Shown here: one piece after another, positions 23,572 to 35,340 of the stretch
Numbering within the stretch: position 1 is the first letter of the stretch
Layout of the letters: every line of letters begins with the position of its first letter
Assembly (NCBI GenBank): GCA_022316685.1
Contig: JAKJHU010000067.1
Coordinates: forward strand, 3,048,501-3,112,500
DNA: 64,000 nt
Reading direction: 5' to 3'
Origin: Progne subis subis
Taxonomy: Eukaryota > Chordata > Aves > Passeriformes > Hirundinidae
Made by a program: the position numbers and the translations under genes
The notes under the pieces: model-generated
Seen by the model: only the letters and a program-made list of their open reading frames with translations
What the model was told of the DNA's origin: nothing
Databases searched by the model: none

Positions 23572-24474
23572 GTGTCAAAGATAGACTTAGATTGGGAACA
23601 CAAGGGAGAGTTGTTCCTAGCTCGATGGGCCCATGATGCCTCAGGTCACCAGGGCAGAGATGCCACCTATAAGTGGGCACGAGACCAAGAAGTGGATCTA
23701 ACCATGGACAGTATTTCTCAGGTTATCCATGACTGTGAGACGTGTGCTGCCATCAAACAGGCCAAGCGGGTGAAGCCCCTATAGTATGGCGGGCGATAGT
23801 CCAAGTATAAGTACGGGGAAGCCTGGCAGATTGACTACATCACCCTTCCCCAAACCCGCCAAGGCAAGCGCTACGTGCTCACAATAGTGGAAGCCACAAC
23901 TGAATGGTTAGAGACCTACCCTGTGCCTCACGCTACTGCCCAGAACACCATCCTGAGCCTAAAGAAGCAAGTTCTGTGGAGACATAGTACCCCTGAGAGG
24001 ATTGAGTCAGACAACGGAACTCATTTCAAGAACAGCCTTATTAACACCTAGGCTAGGGAACATAGCATTGAGTAAGTGTACCATATTCCCTACCATGCAC
24101 CTGCTGCAGGCAAAATGGAGAAGCACAATGCATTGTTAAAAACCCAATTGAAAGCATTAAGGGAGGGATCGTTCAAGAATTGGGAGCAGCACTTAGCAAA
24201 AGCCACCTAGTTAGTCAACACCCGAGGCTCCACCAACCGAGCAGGACCCGCCCAGGCTGAGCCTCTGCATACAACAGATGGAGATAAAGTCCCAGTGGTG
24301 CATGTCAGAGGTCTGTTAGAAAAGACAGTGTGGATCAAGTCTGCCTCAAGTACAGACAAACCCATTCGTGGGGTTGTCTTTGCTCAAGGACCAGGTTGCA
24401 CATAGTGAATAATGCAGAAAGATGGAACAACTCGATGTGTACCTCAGGGAGATCTGATTGTTAGGTGAGAATAA
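23572..24474 (+). pseudogene. pol: Integrase region of pol, seven or more in-frame stops
   Basis: Integrase inserts viral DNA into the host genome. The zinc-binding H-H-C-C is complete: His codons 23632 and 23647, Cys codons 23734 and 23743. The catalytic triad is D (23833-23835), D in a SDNGT block (24010-24012) and E (24118-24120); the last two are 36 codons apart, the classical D,D-35-E spacing. Stops are TAG at 23782, 23797, 24049 and 24208, TAA at 24073, and the adjacent pair TAG-TGA at 24403-24408. The original end is at TGA 24466 or TAA 24472. The C-terminal part has a basic-hydrophobic DNA-binding-like look. The 5-bp target duplication shows that an active integrase acted at insertion, supplied by the parent virus. 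Confidence 0.9.
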
Positions 24475-24786
24475 TTTGTAAACATCACTGTTTGCTGAAT
24501 GCTATTGCCATTGTCTGTACATTAAACCATGCAGAATGAAATAGAAAGAAATGTGTAAGTGAGAAAGTATGTGTTAAGTGTTAAAGGTATGAGCAAGTGT
24601 TGAAGGTATGAGTAAGTGAGAGAGGAACCCTGCTGCCCTGCAGCCTAAGGCCTAGATTCAGTGCCTCAGTGTGGAACATGACAAGAGCATGACAAGTATT
24701 GCTTGTATTATTTTTTTTTTTTATGAGGAGAATAGATAGAAGTTTTATGTAGAATATACATTGGTTCTGTCTGTAAGTCAACGATA
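24475..24786 (+). other. 3' non-coding region of the provirus, no env
   Basis: About 310 bases between integrase and the polypurine tract. There is no room for an envelope gene and no remnant of one. It contains two copies of an AAGTGTTRAAGGTATGAG unit (about 24577-24612) and a T-rich run at 24711-24722. Confidence 0.8.
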
Positions 24787-24806
24787 TGGGGATAAGGGGT
24801 AGAAGA
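24787..24806 (+). promoter_or_regulatory. Polypurine tract (plus-strand primer)
   Basis: The sequence ending GGGGATAAGGGGTAGAAGA abuts the TG of the 3' LTR. It is purine-rich with two T interruptions. Retroviruses use such a tract to prime plus-strand DNA synthesis, and its placement fits exactly. Confidence 0.8.
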
Positions 24807-25472
24807 TGTCCTGGGGTGACTGTGTATCCCCAATCGTCTGTTGGGTGCAGGGGGGAGGGCAAGCGCGGTTTGTTTTTCCCCAGGAAAACTCTGCTCATCC
24901 AAGTGACCTTGAAGCGGGGGAGCTAGAACTCAGCGAGACTGAAGAAGCTCTGTTGTTTTTCTCAGGCAGTTAGTTTAGTTTAGTGCTAGCATAGTGTTAG
25001 ATGCTGTAGAATAGCTGAAGCTTTTTTGCTTTTTTTGCTTTCTTCTTTTTTTCTTTTTTTCTTTCCTTTTTTCTTTTTTTTTTTTTTTTTTTTTTTTTTT
25101 GCCCTCTCCTCGGAACTGTTCCAACCTCTCCGGACTGAGGACCTGGGGAAGCACCGGGGGGCCTCCACAGGGGACCCACCCCACCGAAACCACCAAGACC
25201 AGCCCTGCACTTTTTTTTTCCAACGTCAGCAGAGAGAGAGTGGTGGAGCACACTGACAATCTTCAAGAGGAGAGACTTTCTTTAAGTTTGTTATCCCTCC
25301 GTAAGCGGCACGAAGCTCTTGTCATCGAGTATTGTGCTGGGAGTGCTTTGCCTGTGTAATAAACAGGTTTTTTCCACTTCTCTCTGAGGAAGTTTTTCCC
25401 GAACCGGTTGAGAGAGGGGAGAGGGGGGTCCCTTAGGAGGATTTCTCCCAAAATCTGCCTGAAACCACCACA
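24807..25472 (+). promoter_or_regulatory. 3' LTR (666 bp)
   Basis: The partner of the 5' LTR, ending CCACCACA before the AATGG duplication. The poly(A) signal AATAAA is at 25358-25363 and the T run is T27 (25074-25100). Bases that differ from the 5' LTR are at 24925, 24932, 25231, 25328, 25411, 25413, 25429 and 25435; seven of these are A where the 5' LTR has G, and 25429 is T where the 5' LTR has C. Confidence 0.95.
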
Positions 25473-26235
25473 AATGGCAAGCCTGATTTTAGAGAATCAT
25501 GAAGTGTGTCTTACGTTCCTGAAATAAAAGAAGCAAGAGATTAACCTGCACCTATGACTTTTCAATTTCTTTCCCTCTGTTGTCTCAGGTCTTAAAGAAA
25601 GGAGAGGGGAGACTTTTCTTTGACTGAGTTTTGTTATAGCAGTTGAGAGTGTTTAAGAAAATCTAACTCCTGGGGAGATAAAATCATGATGTTCACAGAC
25701 CTTGCAAGGACATAATTACAATTCTTTCCTGCTGTCTTTAAAATATGCACACCTTCCACTTCATGGCTGCAGATCAGACAAGGAAATGGGCACATTTCAA
25801 AGTGAAAGTAGTGGAAAATGGTCTCATTCCATACAACTTTTGCTTTCATCCTTAACTGTTGCTTGTCACTGTTGCTGGAAACACTAAACCCCAGAAGACT
25901 GAAGCTTTTTTTTGCCCTGAAGATTGAAGCTTAAGCTTATTTTTCTTTCTGAGTTTTACTTTCAATTAAACTTGAGATGTGTTTACTAGTCCTTCATCTC
26001 CCCCCACTTTCTTATATCAACTTTGATACTTGGAGGTTTCCTAGTTATTCTGTTTTCTTGAACAACTATTTCCATAGAGCCCCACAAACAGAGAGTGGCA
26101 AACCCTTTAGAGTTTATGCAAAGTTCTCTCCAAGAAGAGAGGGACTTTTATGTTATTTTGATTCATTGGCTCAGCAGTATCTTCCTTGCTGAACAACCAA
26201 ACAACTTTCTTGAATCTCTTACCCTGAGGCAGGGG

Positions 26236-26330
26236 AAAAAAAAAACAAAAAACAAAAACAAAAACAACAACAACAACAACAACAAAAAAAAAAACCCAAA
26301 AAAAACAACCAACCACCAACCAAACTAGTT
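26236..26330. repeat. A-rich simple repeat with (CAA)n and CAAAAA units
   Basis: Runs of CAAAAA and (CAA)7 grade into A runs and CCAA units. It generates false long frames on both strands. Confidence 0.85.
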
Positions 26331-28329
26331 AGTCTATGAGATTCATGTGTCACTGTGCCAGCAGAGCTTAGCAGAGCAGACCATGGCTGTTGAAATGTTC
26401 CTTTATGCAAGGAGGATTTCAAGCCACATGAAACATTTCTTCTATTGATACAAAAGCTAATCAAGTTCCAGAGGCTTTAAGAAGTCCACATGGGAAATTC
26501 AATTTATAGAGGGGCTTTAATCAATTATGTTAAAAAAGATTCCAAAACAGTAAAAACCTATCCAAGTGAACAATATCCTGAAGAGAACAATAAAGGAAAC
26601 TAAGTATCCGTGGAGCTGCTGGGGCAGAGCTGAAGTTCAGGCCTCCTTTGCTGTTGTGGCTGTTTCCACTATTTACATAATGCAGTTATGAATGCAGTGA
26701 TCCAGGCATGATTTTCGAATAAATAGCAAAGAAAACTGGGGGCTAATTAAAAGTGAGGTGTTTAAAACAGTAAAAGGGATCATCATTACATTTAAAATAT
26801 AGATCATCAATCATCATAATTGATAATCCAGTCACAGAAAAGTAAATTTTATCAAAAATTTATAGTGGTCTCTTCATTGGATTAACAGTACCAGAGAGAC
26901 AGATGGAGTTCTTCTGTTGGAAAACCCATAAGCTGTAGGGAAACTACACAAAACAAAAGAGAACTTGGACACTAACAATGAAGTTAACTCCACAAAAACA
27001 ACCTAAATACAGGACAGTAATTTTCTATTAATTGATTAACTGTTAAAATAAATAGATATTTTTGAATTGTTGTTAAATAGAATAAAAATAATTGTGGTAG
27101 GATTTCATGTCACAATAAGAATTGCAAATAGAGAGAAGATACAGCATTTTATCTTATATGGAGTCCAGAAGAATATCGATAGGTGTTTAAATCATCTCCT
27201 GCAAGATCAATACATATTATGAGAGATGCATAGTTTATCATTCCCCTTGACTAACAGAAGCAATGAAATACACAACAGATAGGTGTAAACATTGAAATAC
27301 TAGTCTTTGAGGGCACAAATATGCCTCCTGAAAAAAGGAAGTCCCCATTTAAAAATAAAGTATCAGAAGTAAATTGATTCACTGAAGTGAGACTATTTTA
27401 AGAAAATTACGACTTTTAAACTGGGAGAGAAAGCCTCATCTAAACAGATCTTCTGGGCTACCAAAAGAGAGTCTAGATCTGCCATGGAGGCTTGTATATA
27501 TGGTATTTCATGTAACTTGTATAAAGTTGGACCAAGCATCAATCTCTGGTATAAAATGGCCCTTCAGAGTGACACTAATGGAAGTATCCTAGAGCTATTC
27601 CCTTCCTAGGCCCCAGAAGAATCATTTGCACTGCCGCAGGTATAGCCTTATCTCCAAAGGCTTATAACTGCATTTGAGCATTTATAAGCATAAAACAAAG
27701 TGCAAACCAGTTGCCCAGAATTTGTGTAGATTTTTGAAATTGTACTAACCATTCTGTTCTCTGCTTTTGACCACTTAAAATTTACACTTTATGTAAAGAT
27801 TTAAGGAATGAAAAAGCAAGCAACCAAAAACAGTGAAAAAAAAATCCTTGTGGGTGAGTTTTGGCTAAGCACTCAATGAGTGTTTTGAAGTTTTTTATGA
27901 AGGCTTAGTATCACAAGAGAGCATTAAGCCAAATGGATGTTGTCTTGAAGAGGTCAAGCTGCCACTGAGTCAGCAATGCAAACTGCCATAAAGTATTTCA
28001 ATATAGATGAATTCAGTCAAGGAGAAAATGGACTCACCTTTCATAGCTGACTTTCTGGTGGTGAGAGAGAAACCCTCTATAAGGTCTATATGGCAGTATG
28101 GACTACATCCCAACCAAGCTCCTAGGAAAGCTCTCCAAGAACTCTAAGATGCAAAAGCAGAGCAGTGCAGGGCTATGGCTGAACTAGCAGCCCAGCTGGA
28201 AAGCAAATTGTCTTAACCTGTGCTCAAAGCTGCCTTGGCCCGTGCAGGCATCACATGCAATGACACTGTGCAGATAAGCTGTCACAACACCTGTGTCCTG
28301 AGCTTTTTGGTTCAGAGGCTCAGAAATGA

Positions 28330-28610
28330 CCTTTAGCCCCATTTCATTTCATGAAGCATATAAAGTAGGAGCTGTAACCATTCCAGCTAACTTGGACACA
28401 ACCTCTTTGACCCACAGAGGACAGAAAGCATCTCCAGAAAACAACTCACTCACACATAAGAGCTGAATGCCCTCTAAAGCTCTGTCTCTGATTCAGTTCC
28501 TCCTTTCCTCCTTCTCAGTCTATCTAACAAAGATGCCTAACTGTGCTGGAATAAATGTGTAACGTAGATTTTAATATCAAATCTGGGGGGAACGCCTCCA
28601 TACTGTTTAC
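28330..28610 (+). mobile_element. Possible old LTR fragment
   Basis: A TATAAAG box (about 28360-28366) is followed about 190 bp downstream by GGAATAAATG (about 28549-28558) and a GGGGGGAACGCCTCCA string, the order seen in LTR R-U5 regions. I could not define TG/CA ends or a target duplication. It could equally be a chance arrangement. Confidence 0.3.
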
Positions 28611-31600
28611 TTTCAATCATGGAGGAAGGAGGTGATTCTTCATAATTTTCAAGAAATTCTGGGCTGTTGGCTAAAAGTACACACTAAGCAATGCTTGCCT
28701 ACCAGTGCAGTGAGCAAACTGCCCTTAAGTGACTGTCAGGCAGCAACAGCTACCACCAAGCCTAATTTAAAAAAAAAAAAAAAAAAAAAATCTTTACATG
28801 CTGGTTATTTAATCAGCAGCCATGCACCTTGTGCTGACTGTATATCACTGATCAACAAATGGATGTTAGTTTTTCCCTGAAGAAAGCAATATAGTGGGAC
28901 ATAAAATTAATACTGAATGTCAGTGCATATGAGTAATAGATTTTAATGTTTTTAGCTCTAGAGGGGGAAAAAAAATTTCTGAATAAAAGTTTGATACTTT
29001 TACACAAAGCCCATTCCTACCAAAATGCTCAAATATTTTAATCTAAAACCAAAAACCAGCAATAACATTTTCACCTAAATTGGCCTAAAATCTTGTTTTA
29101 GGCTTTTTTTCCTGAATTCTTTCTTATAACTTTGATATAATAAAGGCCTAATATCCCTCTTATCAGATGAGTTATAAATAAATTATTGAATGATAGTAAA
29201 AATAGAAATATCTTATTTCTTCAACGTACCATCTAAATACAAAAGGTGCAGGTGTGGGTTTAAGGTTGGCTTGAATCAAAAAATCTACAGATATGTTGCA
29301 AATTTACAGCTGGAAAAGAAAAGGCTTGGCAGATGAGAGTGTGCCCTGAGAGTCCATTCTTCTACTGCAGCTTCCCTCCCTTTATCTTTAGTTTGCACTG
29401 CATCTATCCAGTTTAGATCTTTCCTGCTGTCTAGTTCAGGTATTCATAACACACCTATCATCTTCATATCTAAAATCCTCAGGTCAGGAACTTTGTCCCA
29501 CAGGGCATCTAATCCAGCAAAGTCATACAAGTATGAAACTTCTGAATCACTGTAATAAAGCAAAGGAGTCCGTTGACTGTGACCACTGGCATAAAGGAGA
29601 TAGCAAAGAGATGTAGAGCAACAGAAACCTACAAGAGGAACTGAACAGGAATTATAAGGAGGCAAGTGATATACACCTCCCAGAAACAGAAGGAAGGAGA
29701 CACCAGGCTCTGAACACTAAAGTGTTCAGGTTTGAAGCAAGAAAGCCAGAGCCAAAGAGCTCTTCTCAGAGATGCTGCCTTGGAAAATCTCTATAAACCA
29801 GGTGTTGAACCTAGTCAACAAAGGGCTCTGATAATTAAAGAAAATATTTCAAAATTATTATTTTCCTCACTGAGACACTAGCAATAGTTGTCAACAAAAG
29901 CTTTCCAGATCCATTTCTTTCCAGTTTCTGTTGGAGAAGAACTAAGGGCCAAATGAACTGTACTTATCCTCTTCCCTTCTTTCCCAGCTATAAGCAAGGA
30001 TGAAATGTCACCAGGAAAATGCATGTATAATTGGCATATTTGATTGATGTGTAACTCTGTGGTTCCTGAATATCTGTCTGAGAACACAAGTAGCTTATTA
30101 TCCTGTTAACAGTTAAAAATGCACTGAGGGCTGAGACAAAGGCCTTGTAGAGAAAAAATAGAGGGAACATTAGCACACTATAAGATTTTAAAAAACAACA
30201 ATCCTCAAACATGATGCTAAATCTGATCAACTGTGATGTCAAAATATGCATCTTTCAAAACAGATTTCTTTTGAGAGCTATGGATTCATAAATTCTTTGC
30301 AGAGCAATGTGACATGACTTAGCAAGCAGGGCTGCTCCATGCCTAGCTTTTATGTAAACAGTGGGTTGCAACACATTTTCAAGGAAGCATCTGATCAGAT
30401 TTCTTCCCATTTGATTACAGAATTTAAATGTGTTTTTCTCCTGCGAAATTTGCTCAGGAGGGAAGAGAGAATTTTTTGTTTAGAGGTTATTTCAGTAGTA
30501 ACTTGTTTTATAAAACACTCAGCTGTTTTTCCTGAAAAATTCTATTCCTTCCTCACCTCCTCTTCCTCCCTCAAAATCTTCTGTGTAAAAATAGCTGAAT
30601 AACAGTTCCATACACCTACAACATTGAGATATGTTCAATGAAACAGCCCCTACAGCAGAAGAAATGGTTTGCAGTGTTCAAGCTTAAAATAGCCAGCGGA
30701 CTAACTGGTAGCAAAGGAGAACACTTTGTATTTATAGTAACAGAGTTGTCCGTCATATACTAGATTGAAACTGATTATTAGTCATCTGTTAAAGTCAGTA
30801 TATAATCTGTTCAGACCTTGCCCCTAGACATCTAAATACATCAGAGTTCTTTCCTGGTAAGACAGAAATTAGCACCGTGATAGCAACAAACCCAGTGACT
30901 AATCTAAATTTAATCAAAACCTTCCCCTCAGTTATCAGGGTAGCAGGAAAAAATAGACTGAGCCACATCCTTCACCAATGAAGGACAGTGACCAGTACAT
31001 GTTTTCCTGGAGGAAATGTCATCATAATATGAGAAAAACTCCACACACACAATTAGTAGCAAACACAGCAAAAACTTGACAGCACTACTTTTTCAGTCTT
31101 TTTTTTTTTTTTTTAAGAAATTATAAAAAACAGATAGATGAGTATGCAAACAATAAAATCTGTTTCAAATAGCAGATCTCCTAAAATTGTGAATACGCTC
31201 AAAGATCTGGTTTAACCTGATACTATTCTCAGAATGTGTCTCTGGGAAGCAAAAAGGAGAGTCTACACTCATTAGTCGTATTGCTAATGCAGCTCTTCAT
31301 GGATATTTCCTTGGCTTAAAGCTGCTCCAGCTGTAATGAACTAGGTAAGATCCGTGCAGAGAGGCAACATGTTTTATTCAGAATGGAAATAGGTCGCTGG
31401 GTGAAGAACTTCTGCACAAAAGCATCTCTATTTTGAGGTGTGCCAATTGATTTAAAAAAACACATTACTTGACCATGCAAACACTCACCTCCCTGCAAAA
31501 TCCTCTCAAAACAACCTTGTTTGTGTGGCCTGCATTTTAATAACACCTCTACAAACTTCTCTCAACTTGAAAGTGCACACAACTGACTATTACATAATCC

Positions 31601-32810
31601 TTTGACAGTACCTGTATTTAAATTGTGCTTTTCCAAAATAAAGCCATAGAACCAGGTATATCAATTTATTTCTGGTAGACCAGCTATAAAGAACCACTTG
31701 TAGAAATCTTTTTTACTTCTTCAATATCCATTTTTCTCAGACCTTGACTCAGTTCCATTTGGATACATCAAGTCTGTAGCAGATGTGCCAGAAGATCAAG
31801 TTATAATAGTGCAAGAGAGTCTCAAAATGTATTTCATTAACATCTTCAGTACTTACATTAACATCAGCTTTACTCTTTGAAAAACCCACTACACTATGAA
31901 GGGTCATTCATTGCTGCAGATTTCATTCATCTCCATTGTCTATGGAAACTCTGGGTTGAGCAGGACAAGTAATTTTTCTTCACTTTGAAAGGAATGGTTT
32001 TTGCAGATCTTTTACCTTGGTAAATTACCTAGGCTGTATCATGTGAATGAAACACATGTTTTAGGCATTTGCAATATTGTAAAAAATAGCAAAAGTTTGT
32101 GAGAGCTTCCATTTTTAAGATTTTTTAAAAAACCCACAAAAACACTTTATATAATCTATCTTATTATGTATGAATTAATATATAAATTATATTAGCTTTA
32201 GGAAGTACTAATTTATTCTAAAATTTAGGAGCTCAGCCAGTATTTAGTTGGTGCATCTGCGACAAATTATAAACATATACTGATGCATCGCTGTAGATTT
32301 TGGGACCTAGTCTAGCATGACATATCTACATATTGTTCTTCCTTTCCAGCCTTTGATCTCTGCAGCAGCTGGCAGTTATGCAAGCTACAGACAGCTGAAA
32401 AATTCTGCGAAGTCCTCTGGGACATGGATAGTTGAGTACACAGCAACTCAACTCAAAGCAGAATCTTACTCAAAGCACAAACTTTAAATCTGCCAATTTG
32501 TTTTTCTGATTCAGTTAACATTTCCCATAGACTTCACCCAGATTTAGCCAAATGCCCCAGAAAGGATATTTCTGCAGATACCTCTGTATGGAAAGACAAC
32601 TCTTAATTAGTGGGTAAGTGCTAGCCTTTTAGCATGGAGATGACCCCATTTGCTCATTCTACAGCATTGCCCCAGTATTATCATTAGAGGCCGGTGCTTT
32701 ATATTGTACTGCCATACAGAGTTTTCTTTCTCTGTGAGTTGATGAGAAAGACCACAAAAAGAAATGGTCATCCATTTATTTATTAAGGTCAGATAAATTT
32801 CAGTAACTAC

Positions 32811-32850
32811 GTTTTTGTTTGTTTGTTTGTTTGTTTGTTTGTTTGTTTTT
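32811..32850. repeat. (GTTT)n microsatellite
   Basis: About nine tandem GTTT units, nearly perfect. Confidence 0.95.
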
Positions 32851-35075
32851 AAATATCCAAGAGAATAATATAAAGAAATTGTGCATGTGTTGAATTAAAA
32901 ATTGAATTTAAAAAACCCTAATATGCTGAAAATCTCTACAGTGAGGTGCAGGGCTGTTTGTTGCTCATCTGCCCATTGGACTATGAATGTATTCTGCAAA
33001 TTTCTGTCCAAGTGGGCCTTCAAATATTAGTCCATCAGCACTCCTGCATTCCATGTTGATGGGTTTCTACATGATTTAGGCCAAAAATATAAATTTTTTT
33101 CCTAATGAGCTTCCTGTGTTGCTCTAAGCAGATGTTACTTTAACCCTGTTTCTGACATAAAAACTAACCAAAACTTCATGGAATTCCTGTGTTTTGCTTA
33201 TTGCTAACTTAAATGGTTGATATATATAAACCTTCATGTAAGCTTTTTCCTGAGCATAGTTCCTCCTTTTTCTTTTGACAGGAGCCCTCTTTCCTCTTTC
33301 ATATCCCCCTTTACTATTCAGTGCCACTACATTCAGTACACTACCCCTGCTAATGCCCCCCGAATACATCTCAGTCAGAAAGGAGATTTATGCTTTTCTA
33401 GCATCTTGTTACAAATTCAAACCCTACTTGCCTACTACATAGCTCATAAACTCACATTTCTTACTCTTCAGCTGTATGCATTTGGCATCATTAAAATTTG
33501 GCACTACCAAGTGCAATCACCATTCTGATAAATACATGGTATCTTCAGTGCCTAGAGATAGCTATATGAAAGGAAAGGAATAACATATCTATGGAATCCT
33601 ACCAAATAAAAATCTCTTCAGTCTTCATTTTCTTAACATTTTTCTTTCCTTTTTTTCTGGTTTAAAATATTAGCTGTGGAAAAGAGCAATGGCAGCAACT
33701 TCCAGAGAGGCATTTGAAGAAAGAATGATAAAATTGGTGGTTCACTAAGAAAATGTGCAATCCAGAGTCATACAGTAATGTTATACCTTCAACAAGGTTT
33801 ATAAGACAGCTAATCTCTTTTGGCAAAGCAAGTTTTTCAAAGAAAAAATATTTTTTTTCTTAGTAATCGATCTAATTTTGCGTAGAAGATGTTAACTGTA
33901 TTGTTATGACAATGTTAGTTACGACAGGGAGTCATAACTATTGATAGCACAACACAACAGTGCTAACAATAGTGCTTGCAAGGTTCAACTGATATGAAGA
34001 AAGCAGATAGAGCCTGACTTCATTTATGAAGCATGTATAAAAACAAATTGATTCCTTTTCCTTTAATATCTTTTGTAGGAGGAATTACTTTTTATTAGTC
34101 AAAACATACAAAAGAAAAGTCACTTCATGGATCTAGTTTGAGAATAGTCTTTACAGAATTCCTAAGACTGCTAATGGATCAACCCTGCGCAAGAAAATTA
34201 CAATATAGTCAAGGTTAGTGTGACTTGTTCAAACAAGTTAGTGTAATGGATCAATGTATCTTTTAAAGGTAGCTAACTTACAAAGTCAGGAAAAAAAAAA
34301 ATCAGACACTTATGAGATAACAAAAAAATATTGACAGGGAAGTGATGGAACCAGAAAAGATAACATATTGGATATATGTAGTAACTTATGTGATGTTATG
34401 ATTTAAACTGAGTTAAATCCATCCGTCATCCCAGCCACAAAATCCAACATCTCATAAAGTGAAAAACAAGAAGAGTTTAATAATCCAGAACCTCTTAATT
34501 ATTGACTCAACAAGCTACAATACAATTCACCTGTAAGAAAGGCAGAACAATTTGAAATGGGCTGTTAATTAAAAGCTATGGACCTAAAGATACGTGCATC
34601 GAATTTCACCACCACTTAGTGTTAAGATAACTCTGAAGTGGTGTTACTTAATTGAAAATGTGGCAATAGAATTTGCAAATAAACCTCCCACTACCACAGT
34701 GGGAGAGATAACAGAACTTTCCTAAAAATCTGAAAACTGCAGTAGGCCATGATGAATGGAAAAAGAAAAAAAAAAAAAAAAAAAGATAATTGAAAAGGAT
34801 ATGGTCCTAACTACTCAAAGAAAGGAGCTAGTGGTTTAAAAACAGCCAAATAAGAGTCAGATGTGATATTTCTCAGAAGTACCACAAAAATTTAAACATT
34901 GCACATTCAACTTTTTTCTGGCTGATGTCTCCATGTCTATCTCAATCCCATAGTCTTCCTAATTCATCACAAGTCACGTATTCATAGATATGTCCCAACT
35001 ACTGTCTGATTTTAAACTATTTTTAAAAAGTTCCTGTACAAACAGCTTAACTAGAGTGTTGTGCAGCAAGCAGGG

Positions 35076-35123
<48 letters not shown>
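35076..35123. repeat. Uninterrupted A48 homopolymer
   Basis: A run of 48 A lying about 30 bp upstream of the CR1 tail fragment. It is not the tail of that CR1, which ends in its own octamer repeat on the other side. Confidence 0.9.
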
Positions 35124-35126
<3 letters not shown>

Positions 35127-35149
35127 GGTTGTGTTATTACAGATAGTAA

Positions 35150-35340
35150 ACTCAGAGAATGTGACAGGCACTCCAGGGTGGTCAGATTGCCCAGGGAGGT
35201 CAGGAAGTCTCCATCATTAGAGATCTTCAATATCTGCTTGGACATGGCCCTGGGCTACTGGTGCTAGGTGGCCCTGCTTGAACAGATGGGTTGAAGACCT
35301 ACAGAGGTCCCTTGTGACCTCAATCATTCTGTGACTCCAT
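35150..35340 (+). mobile_element. CR1 LINE 3' tail fragment
   Basis: Sense-strand CR1 3' untranslated region. Landmarks are 'gattgcccagggaggtcaggaagtc' near 35186, 'gatcttcaatatctgcttggacatgg' near 35222 and a tail ATCATTCTGTGACTCCAT at 35323-35340. It is strongly 5'-truncated, as is common for CR1. Confidence 0.88.

Larger units (their letters stand above)
18596..25477 (+). mobile_element. Complete env-less ERVL-like provirus, TSD AATGG
   Basis: A full provirus of 6,872 bp (18601-25472) bounded by the 5-bp duplication AATGG at 18596-18600 and 25473-25477. The order is 5' LTR, Lys-type primer binding site, gag, protease, reverse transcriptase, RNase H, integrase, short non-coding tail, polypurine tract, 3' LTR. 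There is no env. The YIDD reverse transcriptase, 5-bp duplication and missing env suggest an ERVL-like element (class III), although the primer site is of the lysine rather than leucine type, so class assignment is inferred. All coding parts share frame 1, with no frameshift, but contain many in-frame stops, nearly all TAG. LTR divergence of about 1.2 percent marks a young insertion. It cannot make intact Gag-Pol. Confidence 0.95.
25478..35075. other. Long anonymous stretch, no gene recognised
   Basis: About 9.6 kb of AT-rich sequence with only short open frames. It includes an A/C simple repeat (26236-26330), an LTR-like signal pair near 28360-28610, poly(A) runs at about 28769-28790 and 34767-34784, and a GTTT microsatellite at 32811-32850. 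No host exon or RNA gene could be supported. Confidence 0.5.

Noticed and set aside
19351..24474. Amber codons reassigned or suppressed to give a full Gag-Pol
   Set aside because: The host nuclear code uses TAG as a stop, and so many readthrough sites in one gene are not plausible; editing explains them better.
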